A DNA stretch of 64,000 nucleotides, taken from positions 124,001-188,000 of the forward strand of contig NZ_LIKT01000005.1 in assembly GCF_001294455.1 (NCBI RefSeq). Reading direction: 5' to 3'. Position numbers and translations under genes: made by a program. The notes under the pieces were generated by a model that saw only the letters and a program-made list of their open reading frames with translations, had not been told where the DNA came from and searched no databases. This document shows, piece by piece, positions 25,865-35,630 of this stretch. Positions within the stretch are counted from its first letter, which is position 1. Every line of letters starts with the position of its first letter. This stretch comes from Phaeobacter sp. 11ANDIMAR09. GTDB taxonomy: Bacteria > Pseudomonadota > Alphaproteobacteria > Rhodobacterales > Rhodobacteraceae.

Positions 25865-27205
25865 TTATTGCTTTGGCCCCAGAGCAACGAGACCTTTGAG
25901 GATGTCGATGGCATAGGCCAGCTGATAGTCCTGCGCACGCAGTTCAGCTGCTTTTTCCGCCCGTTCTCGATCCTCTTTGATCTGGCGGATTTCATCCTCG
26001 GTCAGGCTGTCATTATTGAGGCTCCCCCGCAGATCCGCCTCGGTGCGGGTGCGGCGGGCTGCGCTTTCCTCTGCGGCCTCTTCGGTCTCGGGGGTGCGGC
26101 GGGGCTGTTCCACCACAATGTCAGGCGAGACGCCCAGCGCCTGGATTGAGCGACCCGATGGTGTGTAATAGCGCGCCGTGGTCAGGCGCATCGCACCATT
26201 GCCGCGCAGTGGCATCACGGTCTGAACCGAACCTTTACCAAAGCTTTTGGTGCCAACGACGATGGCACGGCGGTGATCCTGCAGCGCACCGGCCACAATT
26301 TCAGAAGCCGAGGCCGAGCCGCCATTGATCAGCACCACGATGGGCTTGCCCTGGGACAAATCACCAGGCACCGCGTTAAAGCGCTCACCGTCTTCAGGGT
26401 TGCGGCCCCGGGTCGAGACAATCTCGCCGCTATCAAGGAAACTGTCGGCCACGCTGATCGCTTCGGTCAGCAAGCCACCAGGGTTGTTGCGCAGATCCAG
26501 CACGATGCCCGTCACCTTGTCGATACCACCGGCCGCTTCGATCTGCTCTTTCAGACCCGCTTCCAGATTGGGGGTAGTTTGACGGTTGAAGGTGGTGATC
26601 CGCAGCACCACGGTTTCGCCCTCGGTCCGGGCGCGCACGGCGGTCAGCTTGATGGTGTCGCGGATGATTGAGACGTCAAAGGGCTCTCCCTCGCCTTCGC
26701 GCACCACGGTGATCACAATTTCCGATCCCACCGGACCGCGCATCAGATCAACCGCTTCGTCGAGACCAAGGCCCAACACGCTTTCGCCATCCACATGGGT
26801 GATGAAATCGCCCGCTTCCATGCCGGCCTCATCCGCCGGGGTGCCATCAATGGGGGAGACAACTTTGACAAAGCCCTCTTCCTGGGTCACTTCGATGCCC
26901 AGTCCGCCGAATTCACCGCGCGTCTGCACCTGCATGCTGGCCGCATCATCGGGCTTCAGATAGCTGGAATGCGGATCAAGCGAGGACAGCATGCCGCCAA
27001 TGGCCGCCTCGATCAGCTCTTTTTCGTCGACCTCTTCGACATATTGCGCGCGGATGCGCTCAAAAATGTCACCAAACAGGTCCAGCTGTTCATAGACCGT
27101 GGCTTCGCGGTCCGTTTCCTGTGCCAGCAGAGGGCCGGCCACATAGGTCGTTGCAACGATTCCGGCCAGCGTGCCGCCGATCGCCGCCATGGCAAATTTT
27201 CTCAT
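25865..27205 (-). CDS. ctpA: Carboxyl-terminal processing protease (S41)
   Basis: This 446-residue periplasmic serine protease has an N-terminal signal/anchor (FAMAAIGGTLAGIVATTYVAG). A PDZ domain covers about 95-165 (GLGIEVTQEEGFVKVVSPID, GMEAGDFITHVDG). The peptidase domain contains LDLRNNPGGLL, NGGSASASEIVAGALQDHRR with the nucleophilic Ser, and GTKSFGKGSVQ with the catalytic Lys. CtpA trims or degrades envelope proteins, including cell-wall hydrolases. It follows envC with an 8-base separation between the ctpA start and envC stop, consistent with a role in controlling envelope hydrolases. The C-terminus is Glu/Arg-rich. I chose ATG 27205, preceded by GAAGG. Confidence 0.95.
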   Translation of the reverse strand: MRKFAMAAIGGTLAGIVATTYVAGPLLAQETDREATVYEQLDLFGDIFERIRAQYVEEVDEKELIEAAIGGMLSSLDPHSSYLKPDDAASMQVQTRGEFGGLGIEVTQEEGFVKVVSPIDGTPADEAGMEAGDFITHVDGESVLGLGLDEAVDLMRGPVGSEIVITVVREGEGEPFDVSIIRDTIKLTAVRARTEGETVVLRITTFNRQTTPNLEAGLKEQIEAAGGIDKVTGIVLDLRNNPGGLLTEAISVADSFLDSGEIVSTRGRNPEDGERFNAVPGDLSQGKPIVVLINGGSASASEIVAGALQDHRRAIVVGTKSFGKGSVQTVMPLRGNGAMRLTTARYYTPSGRSIQALGVSPDIVVEQPRRTPETEEAAEESAARRTRTEADLRGSLNNDSLTEDEIRQIKEDRERAEKAAELRAQDYQLAYAIDILKGLVALGPKQ

Positions 27206-27212
27206 GAAACCT

Positions 27213-28361
27213 TCATCCACCTTTTCCGATGCGGAACCATGTTTCAGGATCCACCGGGCTGTTGTCCATTCTGACTTCTATATAGAGCGTTTCTGTCCGG
27301 TCAGTTCCACCCCCTTCACCGCTTAGTGACAAAATGGCACCAGCCTGTGGGGCACTGCCGCCCATCAGGCCCACCGGCGTGCCTGCGGGGATGACCTGAC
27401 CGGCAGAGCCGTAAACCTCTGCAAGTCCTGACAGAATAAAAAGCGTATCGGGCTGCGGTTCAAGGATCACCACATTGCCAAGATCCAAAAGCGGGCCCCG
27501 GTAGCGGATTGTCGCCGCCGTGGGTGAGATCACCAAGGCGCGTGGACGCGCAGCAATCAGCAGGCCGGGGCGGGTAATGCCTGCGGCATCGCGCTTGTTG
27601 AAGGCCCGCAGCAGCAGGCCCTCCACTGGGAGGTCGATCTCGCCTCGCTGGGCGCTGACATCCACCGTGAGCGGCACGATTTCTTCTGGCCCACCAGCGA
27701 TTTCTGCCAGACCGCTGGCAAATCCTGACAGTGTTTCCGTGGACGAAATCAGGATCGCGGTGCGCACCGGGTTTTCGGTGAAACGCCGCGGCAGATCGGT
27801 TCGGTCCGAAATCGCCGTCGACAGCGCAGTGCGCGCCTGCTGTACGCCAGTCAGTCCCTTTTCCAGCGTGTCCGCGGCGCTTTGCTGCAACAGGCGCAGG
27901 GTCTGCACCTCGTCCAGATCCCGGCGCAGGGCCTCCGCGCGGGCGTAGAGCCCCGGCGTCACCTCTGCCACCATCATAGCCGAACGCGCCGCCCCCAGGG
28001 GCCCCGAAGGATGCAGCATCAGAACTGGCGGCGCTGATGTTTCAATGGTTTGCAGAATGCCCAGAAGCTCGGCCACTTCGTCTTCGCGAGATTGCAACTG
28101 AGCCAGCAGCTGCGATTCGCGTCGCGCCACTCGCCGCAGGCCTTCACGCATCGCGCCCAGCCCGGCCTCATAGGCGCGCACCGTGCCGGTCAGCGCCTTG
28201 ACGCGGTCCCGCGCGCTTTCGGCCGCTTCCAAAGCCACAGTTGCCGCCTCCAACTGATCCGCTGCCGCCTGCGCTGCCTCGGCAGGCGCCTGCTGCCCCT
28301 GCAGCGGCGCGGCAAAGCTGATCGTCAGAAAAAGAAGCAGCCCGGCGGCGCGTTTTATCAT
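27213..28361 (-). CDS. envC: EnvC-like murein hydrolase activator with degenerate LytM domain
   Basis: The 382-residue protein has a signal peptide (RAAGLLLFLTISFAAPLQGQ) and a long coiled-coil region (about 28-190). A C-terminal LytM/M23-fold domain follows (about 265-380), recognisable from LVISPTAATIRYRGPLLDLGNVVILEP and GQVIPAGTPVGLMGG. The zinc ligands of active M23 peptidases (HxxxD and HxH) are missing; for example the usual HLS segment reads LFILSG. That is the EnvC situation: a periplasmic, non-catalytic activator of amidases at the division site. It lies between gpmI and ctpA in one operon. Confidence 0.88.
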   Translation of the reverse strand: MIKRAAGLLLFLTISFAAPLQGQQAPAEAAQAAADQLEAATVALEAAESARDRVKALTGTVRAYEAGLGAMREGLRRVARRESQLLAQLQSREDEVAELLGILQTIETSAPPVLMLHPSGPLGAARSAMMVAEVTPGLYARAEALRRDLDEVQTLRLLQQSAADTLEKGLTGVQQARTALSTAISDRTDLPRRFTENPVRTAILISSTETLSGFASGLAEIAGGPEEIVPLTVDVSAQRGEIDLPVEGLLLRAFNKRDAAGITRPGLLIAARPRALVISPTAATIRYRGPLLDLGNVVILEPQPDTLFILSGLAEVYGSAGQVIPAGTPVGLMGGSAPQAGAILSLSGEGGGTDRTETLYIEVRMDNSPVDPETWFRIGKGG

Positions 28362-28388
28362 ATGGTTCAGGTCTTTTTGGTCTGGGTC

Positions 28389-29906
28389 TCAGGTCAAAAG
28401 GCTCTCACCGGTCATCTCATCCGGCTTGGGCAGATCCATAAGCTCTAACAGGGTGGGGGCAAGATCGGCAAGACGGCCATTGCGTAGCCCAGCGCCTTTG
28501 GGTCCGCCCACCAGTGCCAATGGCACCAGGTTGGTGGTATGGGCGGTATGCGCCCCGCCGGTTTCGGGATCCAGCATGACTTCGCAATTGCCGTGATCCG
28601 CTGTCACCAGCATGGCGCCGCCGGCCTTTTCAAGCGCCGCAACAACCTGGGCCAGCCCCTGATCCACTGCCTCGCAGGCCTTGATCGCCGCCTGAATATC
28701 ACCGGTATGGCCCACCATATCGGGATTGGCGTAATTGGTCACAATCAGATCATAGCCTGCCTCAATCGCCGCAACAAACCTTTCGGTCACTTCCGGCGCG
28801 CTCATCTCAGGCTGCAGATCATAGGTCGCCACTTTAGGCGATTTGGGCATGGCACGGTCTTCGCCCTGTTCCGGCTCTTCCTTGCCACCATTCAGAAAGA
28901 AGGTCACATGGGGATATTTCTCGGTCTCCGCCAAGCGGAACTGGCGTTTGCCCTGTTTGGCAACCCATTCGCCTAGGGTATTGACCAGTTCGGCCTTGGG
29001 ATAGGCGGTTGTCATATATTCATTATGGGCCTTGGAATAATCCACCATCCCCAAGAGTGCTGCCAGTTTGGGGCGCGCGCCAGTGTCAAACTCGGCAAAG
29101 CCCGGCTCGCCTATGGCGCGCAGGATTTCGCGGGCACGATCTGCCCGGAAGTTCAAACAAAAGAATCCGTCCCCCTCTTTGACACCCTCATAGCCGCGCA
29201 GCACACTCGCCCCGATGAACTCATCCGTTTCCGACTGGTTGTAGGCATGTGTGACAGCATCATGGGCATCCGCAACCGAGCGCCCCTCGCCCTTGATCAT
29301 CGCGCCGTAGGCCTCGCCAACCCGCTCCCAGCGATTGTCGCGGTCCATGGCAAAATAACGCCCGGTGACGGTTGCGATCCTGGCGCCTCGGGGCAGGCCT
29401 TCTTTCAGCTGTTCAAAATAGCCATAGGCGGATTTTGGTGCCACATCGCGCCCATCGGTGATGGCATGCAGCCAGACCGGCACGCCGGCCTCGGTGATGG
29501 CCCGGATCGCGGCCAGGATATGGTTAACATGGCCATGCACGCCCCCATCCGACACCAGCCCCATCAGATGCGCCGCACCGCCGGTCGCTTTCAGTTTGGC
29601 AATAAAATCCAGAAGCGCAGCATTCTGGGCGAAAGAGCCTTCCTCGATCGCCAGATCAATCTGGCCCAGATCCATTGCCACCACACGGCCGGCACCAATA
29701 TTGGTATGACCCACTTCGGAATTGCCCATCTGACCGCTGGGCAGCCCGACATCCGGCCCATGGGTGATCAACCGCGCCTGCGGACCCGCCGCCATCAGCG
29801 CATCAAAAGTCGGGGTCTGCGCCAAATAGGGCGCATTGGCCGCCCCGGGTGCCGCACTGCCCCAACCATCAAGAATGCAAAGTACGACGGGTTTCGGCGT
29901 GGACAT
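28389..29906 (-). CDS. gpmI: 2,3-bisphosphoglycerate-independent phosphoglycerate mutase
   Basis: GpmI interconverts 3- and 2-phosphoglycerate in glycolysis and gluconeogenesis using manganese. The N-terminal metal motif is LCILDGWG, and the phospho-accepting Ser lies in SGQMGNSEVGHTNIGAGRVV. Metal ligands also appear in MLVTADHGNCEVM and GAHTAHTTNLVPL near the C-terminus. At 505 residues from ATG 29906 it is the normal length. The frame stays open 113 codons further upstream, but those residues are not enzyme-like and a GGAG site precedes 29906. It leads the gpmI-envC-ctpA operon. Confidence 0.96.
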   Translation of the reverse strand: MSTPKPVVLCILDGWGSAAPGAANAPYLAQTPTFDALMAAGPQARLITHGPDVGLPSGQMGNSEVGHTNIGAGRVVAMDLGQIDLAIEEGSFAQNAALLDFIAKLKATGGAAHLMGLVSDGGVHGHVNHILAAIRAITEAGVPVWLHAITDGRDVAPKSAYGYFEQLKEGLPRGARIATVTGRYFAMDRDNRWERVGEAYGAMIKGEGRSVADAHDAVTHAYNQSETDEFIGASVLRGYEGVKEGDGFFCLNFRADRAREILRAIGEPGFAEFDTGARPKLAALLGMVDYSKAHNEYMTTAYPKAELVNTLGEWVAKQGKRQFRLAETEKYPHVTFFLNGGKEEPEQGEDRAMPKSPKVATYDLQPEMSAPEVTERFVAAIEAGYDLIVTNYANPDMVGHTGDIQAAIKACEAVDQGLAQVVAALEKAGGAMLVTADHGNCEVMLDPETGGAHTAHTTNLVPLALVGGPKGAGLRNGRLADLAPTLLELMDLPKPDEMTGESLLT

Positions 29907-30251
29907 GTCAAAGCTCCAAGGCAAGGGCGGATGAAAAAGATTTCTCTGCCTTTTAGCCGCTTGCCCCGCCGGGGTGAACCGGCAACCTGTCACAGATGGC
30001 GTTATCAGTTGTTGCCGCCCTGCCTGACGCGGCAACAGCGGCGCGCGACGCGCCGGATCTGATCCCAGCAGCTTGGACAGGCCCCGCGCTTCACCCTCTG
30101 GGTTCTGCGACGTCAGCAAATGTCGCCCCCCTGTCAGGGGGCGCAGCGAGCGCGAAACTTCCCCTCTGAGCAAGCTCGCAGCCGGAGCAAGCTGCGGGCC
30201 AGGAACCCCAGGTGCGCAGCCCCTACAAAGGGCATGCCTCCCCAAAAGACC
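29907..30251. other. Intergenic region upstream of gpmI
   Basis: This 345-base gap should hold the gpmI operon promoter, though I cannot assign boxes with confidence. It contains a hairpin with an 8-pair stem near 30124-30142 (CGCCCCCT/AGGGGGCG) and an imperfect direct repeat GAGCAAGCTCGCAGCC / GGAGCAAGCTGCGGGCC around 30170-30202. No gene was seen. Confidence 0.5.
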
Positions 30252-31208
30252 TCACCCTGATTTTGTCAGCGATAAAAAGACATCCTCCAGATCAGCCTCG
30301 GCGGTTTTAACATCGCGGATGGAAATCCCAGCACTATGTACAGCGGCCAGCACCTCTTCGGCACTGGTCTTATTGCCGTGATACCGCAATAAGACCGCGC
30401 CATCGTCGCGCATCTCGGCTGAGATGCCAGCCCCCTGTGGCAGCCTCGCAACCGGGCTGGCGGGATGGACCACCATGGATTTGGCATCCAGCCGTCCCAG
30501 CAGATTGGCAGTGCTGTCGCGCGCCACCACCTCTCCCTGGTCGATGATGGCGATCTCATCACACATCTCCTCGGCCTCTTCCAGATAATGAGTGGTCAGG
30601 ATGATGGTCATGCCCTGCCGGTTCAGCTTGCGAATATTGGCCCAGAGCATCTGCCGCAGCTCGATATCGACCCCGGCGGTGGGTTCGTCCAGCACCAGAA
30701 TATGAGGGTGATGCACCAGCGCCTTGCCCAGCAAGAGCCGTCGCCGCATGCCCCCCGACAGGGTACGAGCATAGGCATGGGCCTTATCCGTTAGCCCGAC
30801 CATTCCCAGGATCTCATCACTGCGACGATCTGCCTTTGGCACACCATATAGGCCCGCCTGCACCTCCAGCGCGCCGCGCGGAGTAAAAAACGGATCCAGA
30901 TTCAGCTCCTGCGGCATCACGCCGATGGCGGCGCGGCTTTGGCGCGGGTTGGCGTCCTGATCAAAGCCCCAGATCGTTACCCGACCAGATGTCTTGCGCA
31001 CCAAACCCGCCATGATGTTGATCATGGTGGATTTGCCAGCGCCATTTGGCCCCAGAAGCCCAAATACCGAGCCCCGCGGGATGGTGAGGTCAATGCCCTT
31101 CAGCGCGTGTTTTTCGGGCTGCCCCTTGGCGCCTTTGTAGGTTTTGCGCAAGCTTTCGATACGGATTGCATCATCTCTCACAGCAGTACTTGCCCCCGGT
31201 TTTTGCAT
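30252..31208 (-). CDS. ABC transporter ATP-binding protein (ABC-2/drug-export type)
   Basis: The 318-residue ATPase has an intact Walker A (GLLGPNGAGKSTMINIMAG), a signature motif (TLSGGMRRRLLLGKALVHHP), Walker B (ILVLDEPTAGVD) and the switch His in ILTTHYLEEAEEM. The C-terminal extension is like that of CcmA/NodI-type exporters. No permease gene lies nearby, so its membrane partner must be encoded elsewhere. ATG 31208 is the chosen start, although its ribosome site is poor; GTG 31180 is an alternative. It is divergent from the zinc-finger gene with a 55-base gap. Confidence 0.88.
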   Translation of the reverse strand: MQKPGASTAVRDDAIRIESLRKTYKGAKGQPEKHALKGIDLTIPRGSVFGLLGPNGAGKSTMINIMAGLVRKTSGRVTIWGFDQDANPRQSRAAIGVMPQELNLDPFFTPRGALEVQAGLYGVPKADRRSDEILGMVGLTDKAHAYARTLSGGMRRRLLLGKALVHHPHILVLDEPTAGVDIELRQMLWANIRKLNRQGMTIILTTHYLEEAEEMCDEIAIIDQGEVVARDSTANLLGRLDAKSMVVHPASPVARLPQGAGISAEMRDDGAVLLRYHGNKTSAEEVLAAVHSAGISIRDVKTAEADLEDVFLSLTKSG

Positions 31209-31263
31209 CAGACATACATGGTTCACCCATGCGCCTAGCCGAAATTCATAAGGACCGCCAGCG

Positions 31264-31446
31264 ATGACCATTGAAGCGCCCGAAACCAAGATCGTTGAAA
31301 CCTACCGTGTTGCCTGCGACGGCGGCGAAGGCGCGCTGGGTCACCCCCGGGTTTACCTGCAGATCCCCGAAGCAGACGGCTTTGTCGAATGCCCCTATTG
31401 CGACTGCAAATACATCCACAAAGATCACGTAGAGGCCGCCGCCTGA
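31264..31446 (+). CDS. Zinc-finger protein (NDUFS6/zf-CHCC type)
   Basis: This 60-residue protein carries VACDGG, GHPRVYLQI and VECPYCDCKYIHK. Together these form the Cys-His-Cys-Cys zinc site found in the small zinc-finger domain related to the NDUFS6 subunit of respiratory complex I. In alphaproteobacteria such short proteins are usually encoded alone. A role in complex I assembly is plausible by homology only. AAGGA precedes the ATG at good spacing. Confidence 0.88.
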   Translation: MTIEAPETKIVETYRVACDGGEGALGHPRVYLQIPEADGFVECPYCDCKYIHKDHVEAAA

Positions 31447-31490
31447 CGCGCCGATAGATCTGGACCCGCAGCCTGGCACAGATCCAGTCT

Positions 31491-32141
31491 GTGCCAGCTT
31501 TTCTGCTTCTGGCCTATGGCCTTGCTGCCCTGCTGGGCGCGATGACCCCTTCGGGCGCTGCCAAGTCTGCCACGGGCCCGCGCAGCCATCAGGTGCTCTT
31601 GGTCGCCGGCCCGATCCACTATGATTTTCTGATCCCCCTGGATCCGCAAGTGCGCAGGCAGTTTGGCTTTCTTGCCGCTTCGGGGCTGGCAATCACAGAT
31701 CCAGGTTCTGAATGGCTGGTGATCGGCTGGGGTGCGCGCGAGTTCTATACCACGATTGGCGACTACAGGGACATTGAGCTGTCAGCCATCGTCAAAGGTG
31801 CGCTCGGTGATCGTTCCGTGCTGCGCGTCGATGTGCTGGGGGCACTGCCGCCGCTGCCAGATATGCCAAGGGTAGGGTTTACGGATACCGAGTTTGACGC
31901 CCTGCTGAGCGCCATAGCCAGTAGTTTCGAAGCAGGCCCGGCGCAACAGGTCCAACGGCTGCCGCACAGCGGTTTTACCCACAGCGATGCTTTCTTTGCT
32001 GCCAAAGGGCGCTTTCACCTGTTTCGCACCTGCAACACCTGGGTCGCGCAGATGGTCCGGGCCTCGGGGCGTCGGTTTGGCGCCTGGACGCCGCTGCCCT
32101 ATTCTGTGCGCCTGGCGCAGCGCCTTTATCTGAGCGACTAA
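31491..32141 (+). CDS. DUF2459 (TIGR02117-type) membrane-associated protein
   Basis: The 216-residue product has a hydrophobic N-terminus (PAFLLLAYGLAALLGAM) that could be a signal or anchor. It then shows HQVLLVAGPIHYDFLIP, WLVIGWGAREFYTT and LFRTCNTWVAQMVRASGRRFGAWTPLP. The WGAREFY and CNTW motifs match DUF2459; the His and Cys arrangement resembles NlpC/P60-like cysteine peptidases, which is inference. The GTG start at 31491 has no clear ribosome site. It follows the zinc-finger gene by 44 bases. Confidence 0.78.
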   Translation: MPAFLLLAYGLAALLGAMTPSGAAKSATGPRSHQVLLVAGPIHYDFLIPLDPQVRRQFGFLAASGLAITDPGSEWLVIGWGAREFYTTIGDYRDIELSAIVKGALGDRSVLRVDVLGALPPLPDMPRVGFTDTEFDALLSAIASSFEAGPAQQVQRLPHSGFTHSDAFFAAKGRFHLFRTCNTWVAQMVRASGRRFGAWTPLPYSVRLAQRLYLSD

Positions 32142-32199
32142 CCTTGTTCTGCTTTGCCTCCACTCTGGCCCCCTGCCCCAATCCGGCTATGCTACCCGC

Positions 32200-32685
32200 A
32201 TGAGCCAATTGCTGATCATCTATCATTCCCGCACCGGTGGCGCGCGCCAGATGGCCGAGGCCGCCTATCAGGCGGCACAGCCAGAAGGCCCGACGCGCTT
32301 GCTTCAGGCCTCAGAGGCCCAGCCACAGGATCTGCTGGAGGCAGGCGGCTTTATCTTCTGTGCGCCGGAGAATCTCGCCGCCCTCTCGGGTCAGATGAAA
32401 GAGTTCTTTGACCGCTGCTACTATCCAGTTCTGGGGCAGATCGAAGGGCGCGCCTATGCGCAGATGATCTGTGCGGGGTCAGATGGGTCAAATGCCGCCC
32501 GGCAACTGGCCCGCATTGCCACCGGCTGGCGCCTGAAAGAGGTGCAGCCGCCATTGATCCTATGCACTCATGCCCAGACACCCGAAGCCATCCTGACAGA
32601 GAAGCATCTCTCAGCAAAGCAGCTAGAGCCTTGCACCGATTTGGGCCAAGCCATGCAGGCAGGCCTGTCCATGGGAATGTTCTAA
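32200..32685 (+). CDS. Flavodoxin-like NAD(P)H:FMN oxidoreductase family protein
   Basis: The 161-residue product starts LLIIYHSRTGGARQMAEAAY, which matches the FMN phosphate-binding loop of flavodoxins (SxTGxT-like, here SRTGGA). GGFIFCAPENLAALSGQMKEFFDRCY matches the second FMN-contacting loop. The family includes NADPH-dependent FMN reductases and Wrb-type proteins; the electron partner is unknown. polA begins 125 bases downstream in the same direction. Confidence 0.82.
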   Translation: MSQLLIIYHSRTGGARQMAEAAYQAAQPEGPTRLLQASEAQPQDLLEAGGFIFCAPENLAALSGQMKEFFDRCYYPVLGQIEGRAYAQMICAGSDGSNAARQLARIATGWRLKEVQPPLILCTHAQTPEAILTEKHLSAKQLEPCTDLGQAMQAGLSMGMF

Positions 32686-32810
32686 CAAGGACACCCAGAG
32701 CCCCAGTCCCTATCTGTGAAACTGGCCAAAGGGCAATTGCCCTTGCCCGCCAGATCACCGATAACCGGAAAACAGAACACGAACGAAATCCTAAGGGAGC
32801 GCGACAGGCC

Positions 32811-35618
32811 ATGAGCGAAACAAAATTCGGTAAGGGCTGCCACCTGCATTTGATTGATGGCTCCGCCTTCATCTTTCGCGCCTATCATGCGCTGCCACCG
32901 CTAACGCGGAAATCCGACGGGCTTCCCATTGGCGCTGTTGCCGGGTTCTGCAACATGTTGTTTAAACAGATCGAAGACAACAAGGGTCCCGATGCGCCGA
33001 CCCATGTGGCGGTGATCTTTGACCATTCCGGCAAGAGCTTTCGCAATGATCTGTACGACCTCTACAAGGCCAATCGCCCCCCTGCCCCCGAAGATCTGCG
33101 GCCGCAGTTCCCACTGACCCGTGACGCCACCCGCGCTTTTAACATCGCCTGCAAAGAGGTCGAAGGCTTTGAGGCCGATGACATCATCGCCACCCTCGCC
33201 CATCAGGCCCGAGATGCCGGCGGACGCTGCACGATTATCTCGTCCGATAAGGATCTGATGCAGCTGGTTGGCGGCGGCGTTGAAATGCTGGACGCGATGA
33301 AGAACAAGCGCATCGACAGCGATGGGGTGCACGATAAATTCGGCGTGGGCCCCGACCGGGTGGTCGATGTGCAGGCCCTGGCCGGCGACAGCGTCGACAA
33401 TGTGCCAGGCGCGCCTGGTATCGGCATCAAAACCGCTGCTTTGCTGATCAATGAATATGGCTCCCTCGAAGAGCTGTTGGATCGCGCCGAAGAGATCAAA
33501 CAGCCCAAACGTCGCCAGACGCTGATCGAAAAACGCGACCAGATCGAGATGTCCAAGACATTGGTGCAGCTGGACTGCACAATGGAGTTGGATTTCACCA
33601 TCGAGGATCTCGAGGTGCAGGACCCGGATCCAGAAACCCTGCTTGGCTTTTTGTCACAGATGGAGTTCCGCACCCTGACCAAGCGAATGGCGGACCAGAT
33701 GGGGCTGGACGCCCCCGCCATCCCCGAAACCAGTGCCTCGGGCTCTGCCACATCGGCCGAACCAGCTGCGGCTGTGGCCTTTGACGCCGAAAAATATGAA
33801 TGCGTCAGCGATGCGGCTGCACTGCAGGTCTGGATCGACCGAATTTATGACCGTGGCTATGTTGCCGTGGATACGGAAACCACCGGGCTGGATGCCATGG
33901 TGGTGGATCTGGTTGGGGTTTCGCTCTGCGTTGATGCAGGCGAGGCCTGCTATATTCCGCTGACCCACAAGCAAGGCGGTGATGATCTCTTTGGTGGCGA
34001 GGGCCTCGCCGAGGGGCAGATGCCACTGGAGCAGGCCCTGACGATGCTGAAGCCAATGCTGGAAGATCCGGCCGTGCTCAAAATCGGCCAGAACATGAAA
34101 TATGACGCCAAGATCCTGCATCGTTACGGCATCACCGTTGCGCCGATCGACGACACAATGCTGATGTCTTATGCGCTGCACGCGGGCGAGCATAACCACG
34201 GCATGGATATCCTGTCGGAGCGCTATCTCGATCATAAACCGATCCCAATCAAACCTCTGCTCGGCACCGGCAAATCCGCCATCACCTTTGACCGGGTGCC
34301 CATTGCCGACGCGGTGCCCTATGCCGCAGAGGATGCCGATATCACCCTGCGCCTTTGGCAACACTTCAAGCCCGAACTGCATCAGCGGCAGGTAACAGTG
34401 GTCTATGAAACCCTAGAGCGCCCGCTGGTCCCCGTGCTGGCTGAGATGGAACGCAATGGCATCAAGGTGGATCGCGACACCCTGAGCCGCATGTCCAATG
34501 CCTTTGCCCAGAAGATGGCCGGACTGGAGGATGAAATCCACGAGCTGGCCGGTCAGCCCTTCAATGTCGGCTCGCCGAAACAGCTTGGCGAAATCCTGTT
34601 TGATAAGCTTGAGCTGCCCGGCGGCAAAAAGGGCAAGACCGGCGCCTATGCAACCGGTGCAGATATCCTCGAGGATCTGGCCACCGAACACGCCCTGCCC
34701 GCCCTGGTGCTGGACTGGCGGCAACTGAGCAAACTGAAATCCACCTACACGGATGCGCTGCAGGACCATATCAATCCAGACACCGGTCGGGTACATACCT
34801 CCTATATTCAGACCGGGGCCAATACCGGCCGCATGGCCTCCTCTGATCCCAACCTGCAGAACATTCCCGTGCGCTCCGAGGAAGGTCGCCGTATCCGTGA
34901 GGCCTTTGTGGCGGAAGAGGGCAATGTGCTGCTGTCGCTCGACTACAGCCAGATCGAGCTACGGATCCTTGCCCATGTGGCCGGGATCGACGCGCTGAAA
35001 GCCGCCTTTGCCGCCGGCCAGGACATTCACGCCATGACAGCTTCGGAAATGTTCGATGTTCCGATGGAAGAGATGACAGCAGATATCCGGCGCCAGGCCA
35101 AGGCGATCAACTTTGGCGTCATCTATGGTATCTCTGGCTTTGGTCTGGCCCGCAATCTGCGCATCCCCCGGGCCGAGGCCCAGGGGTTTATCGACCGCTA
35201 CTTTGAGCGCTTCCCCGGCATTCGCAGCTATATGGACCGGACCGTGGAATTTGCCAAGGAACACGGCTACGTGCAGACCCTATTTGGCCGCAAGATCCAC
35301 ACGCCAGAGATCGCCGCCAAAGGCCCACGCGCGGGCTTTGCCAAACGCGCTGCCATCAATGCGCCGATCCAGGGCACGGCCGCCGATGTGATCCGCCGCG
35401 CCATGGTACAAATGCCGCCCGCCATCGCCCATCTGCCCGCGCGAATGCTGCTGCAGGTCCATGATGAACTGCTGTTTGAAGTGCCGGAAGCCGCAGTGGA
35501 AGAGACCATTGAGACCGCGCGCCGGGTCATGGAAAACGCCGCCGATCCCGCCCTGCATCTGGATGTGAAGCTCAGCGTTGATGCCGGCAGGGGCAAAAAC
35601 TGGGCCCAAGCGCATTAA
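32811..35618 (+). CDS. polA: DNA polymerase I
   Basis: At 935 residues from ATG 32811 this is a full three-domain Pol I. The N-terminal 5'-nuclease contains LHLIDGSAFIFRAYHALP and FEADDIIATLAH. The 3'-5' proofreading domain has an intact DxE (D354, E356 in VAVDTETTGL). The polymerase domain has SLDYSQIELRILAHVAG, RRQAKAINFGVIYGISGFGL and LQVHDELLFEVPE with the catalytic carboxylates. It fills Okazaki-fragment gaps and repairs DNA. The frame is open 83 codons upstream inside the flavodoxin-like gene, but that extension is not Pol I-like. Confidence 0.97.
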   Translation: MSETKFGKGCHLHLIDGSAFIFRAYHALPPLTRKSDGLPIGAVAGFCNMLFKQIEDNKGPDAPTHVAVIFDHSGKSFRNDLYDLYKANRPPAPEDLRPQFPLTRDATRAFNIACKEVEGFEADDIIATLAHQARDAGGRCTIISSDKDLMQLVGGGVEMLDAMKNKRIDSDGVHDKFGVGPDRVVDVQALAGDSVDNVPGAPGIGIKTAALLINEYGSLEELLDRAEEIKQPKRRQTLIEKRDQIEMSKTLVQLDCTMELDFTIEDLEVQDPDPETLLGFLSQMEFRTLTKRMADQMGLDAPAIPETSASGSATSAEPAAAVAFDAEKYECVSDAAALQVWIDRIYDRGYVAVDTETTGLDAMVVDLVGVSLCVDAGEACYIPLTHKQGGDDLFGGEGLAEGQMPLEQALTMLKPMLEDPAVLKIGQNMKYDAKILHRYGITVAPIDDTMLMSYALHAGEHNHGMDILSERYLDHKPIPIKPLLGTGKSAITFDRVPIADAVPYAAEDADITLRLWQHFKPELHQRQVTVVYETLERPLVPVLAEMERNGIKVDRDTLSRMSNAFAQKMAGLEDEIHELAGQPFNVGSPKQLGEILFDKLELPGGKKGKTGAYATGADILEDLATEHALPALVLDWRQLSKLKSTYTDALQDHINPDTGRVHTSYIQTGANTGRMASSDPNLQNIPVRSEEGRRIREAFVAEEGNVLLSLDYSQIELRILAHVAGIDALKAAFAAGQDIHAMTASEMFDVPMEEMTADIRRQAKAINFGVIYGISGFGLARNLRIPRAEAQGFIDRYFERFPGIRSYMDRTVEFAKEHGYVQTLFGRKIHTPEIAAKGPRAGFAKRAAINAPIQGTAADVIRRAMVQMPPAIAHLPARMLLQVHDELLFEVPEAAVEETIETARRVMENAADPALHLDVKLSVDAGRGKNWAQAH

Positions 35619-35630
35619 ATTCCTGTTGCA

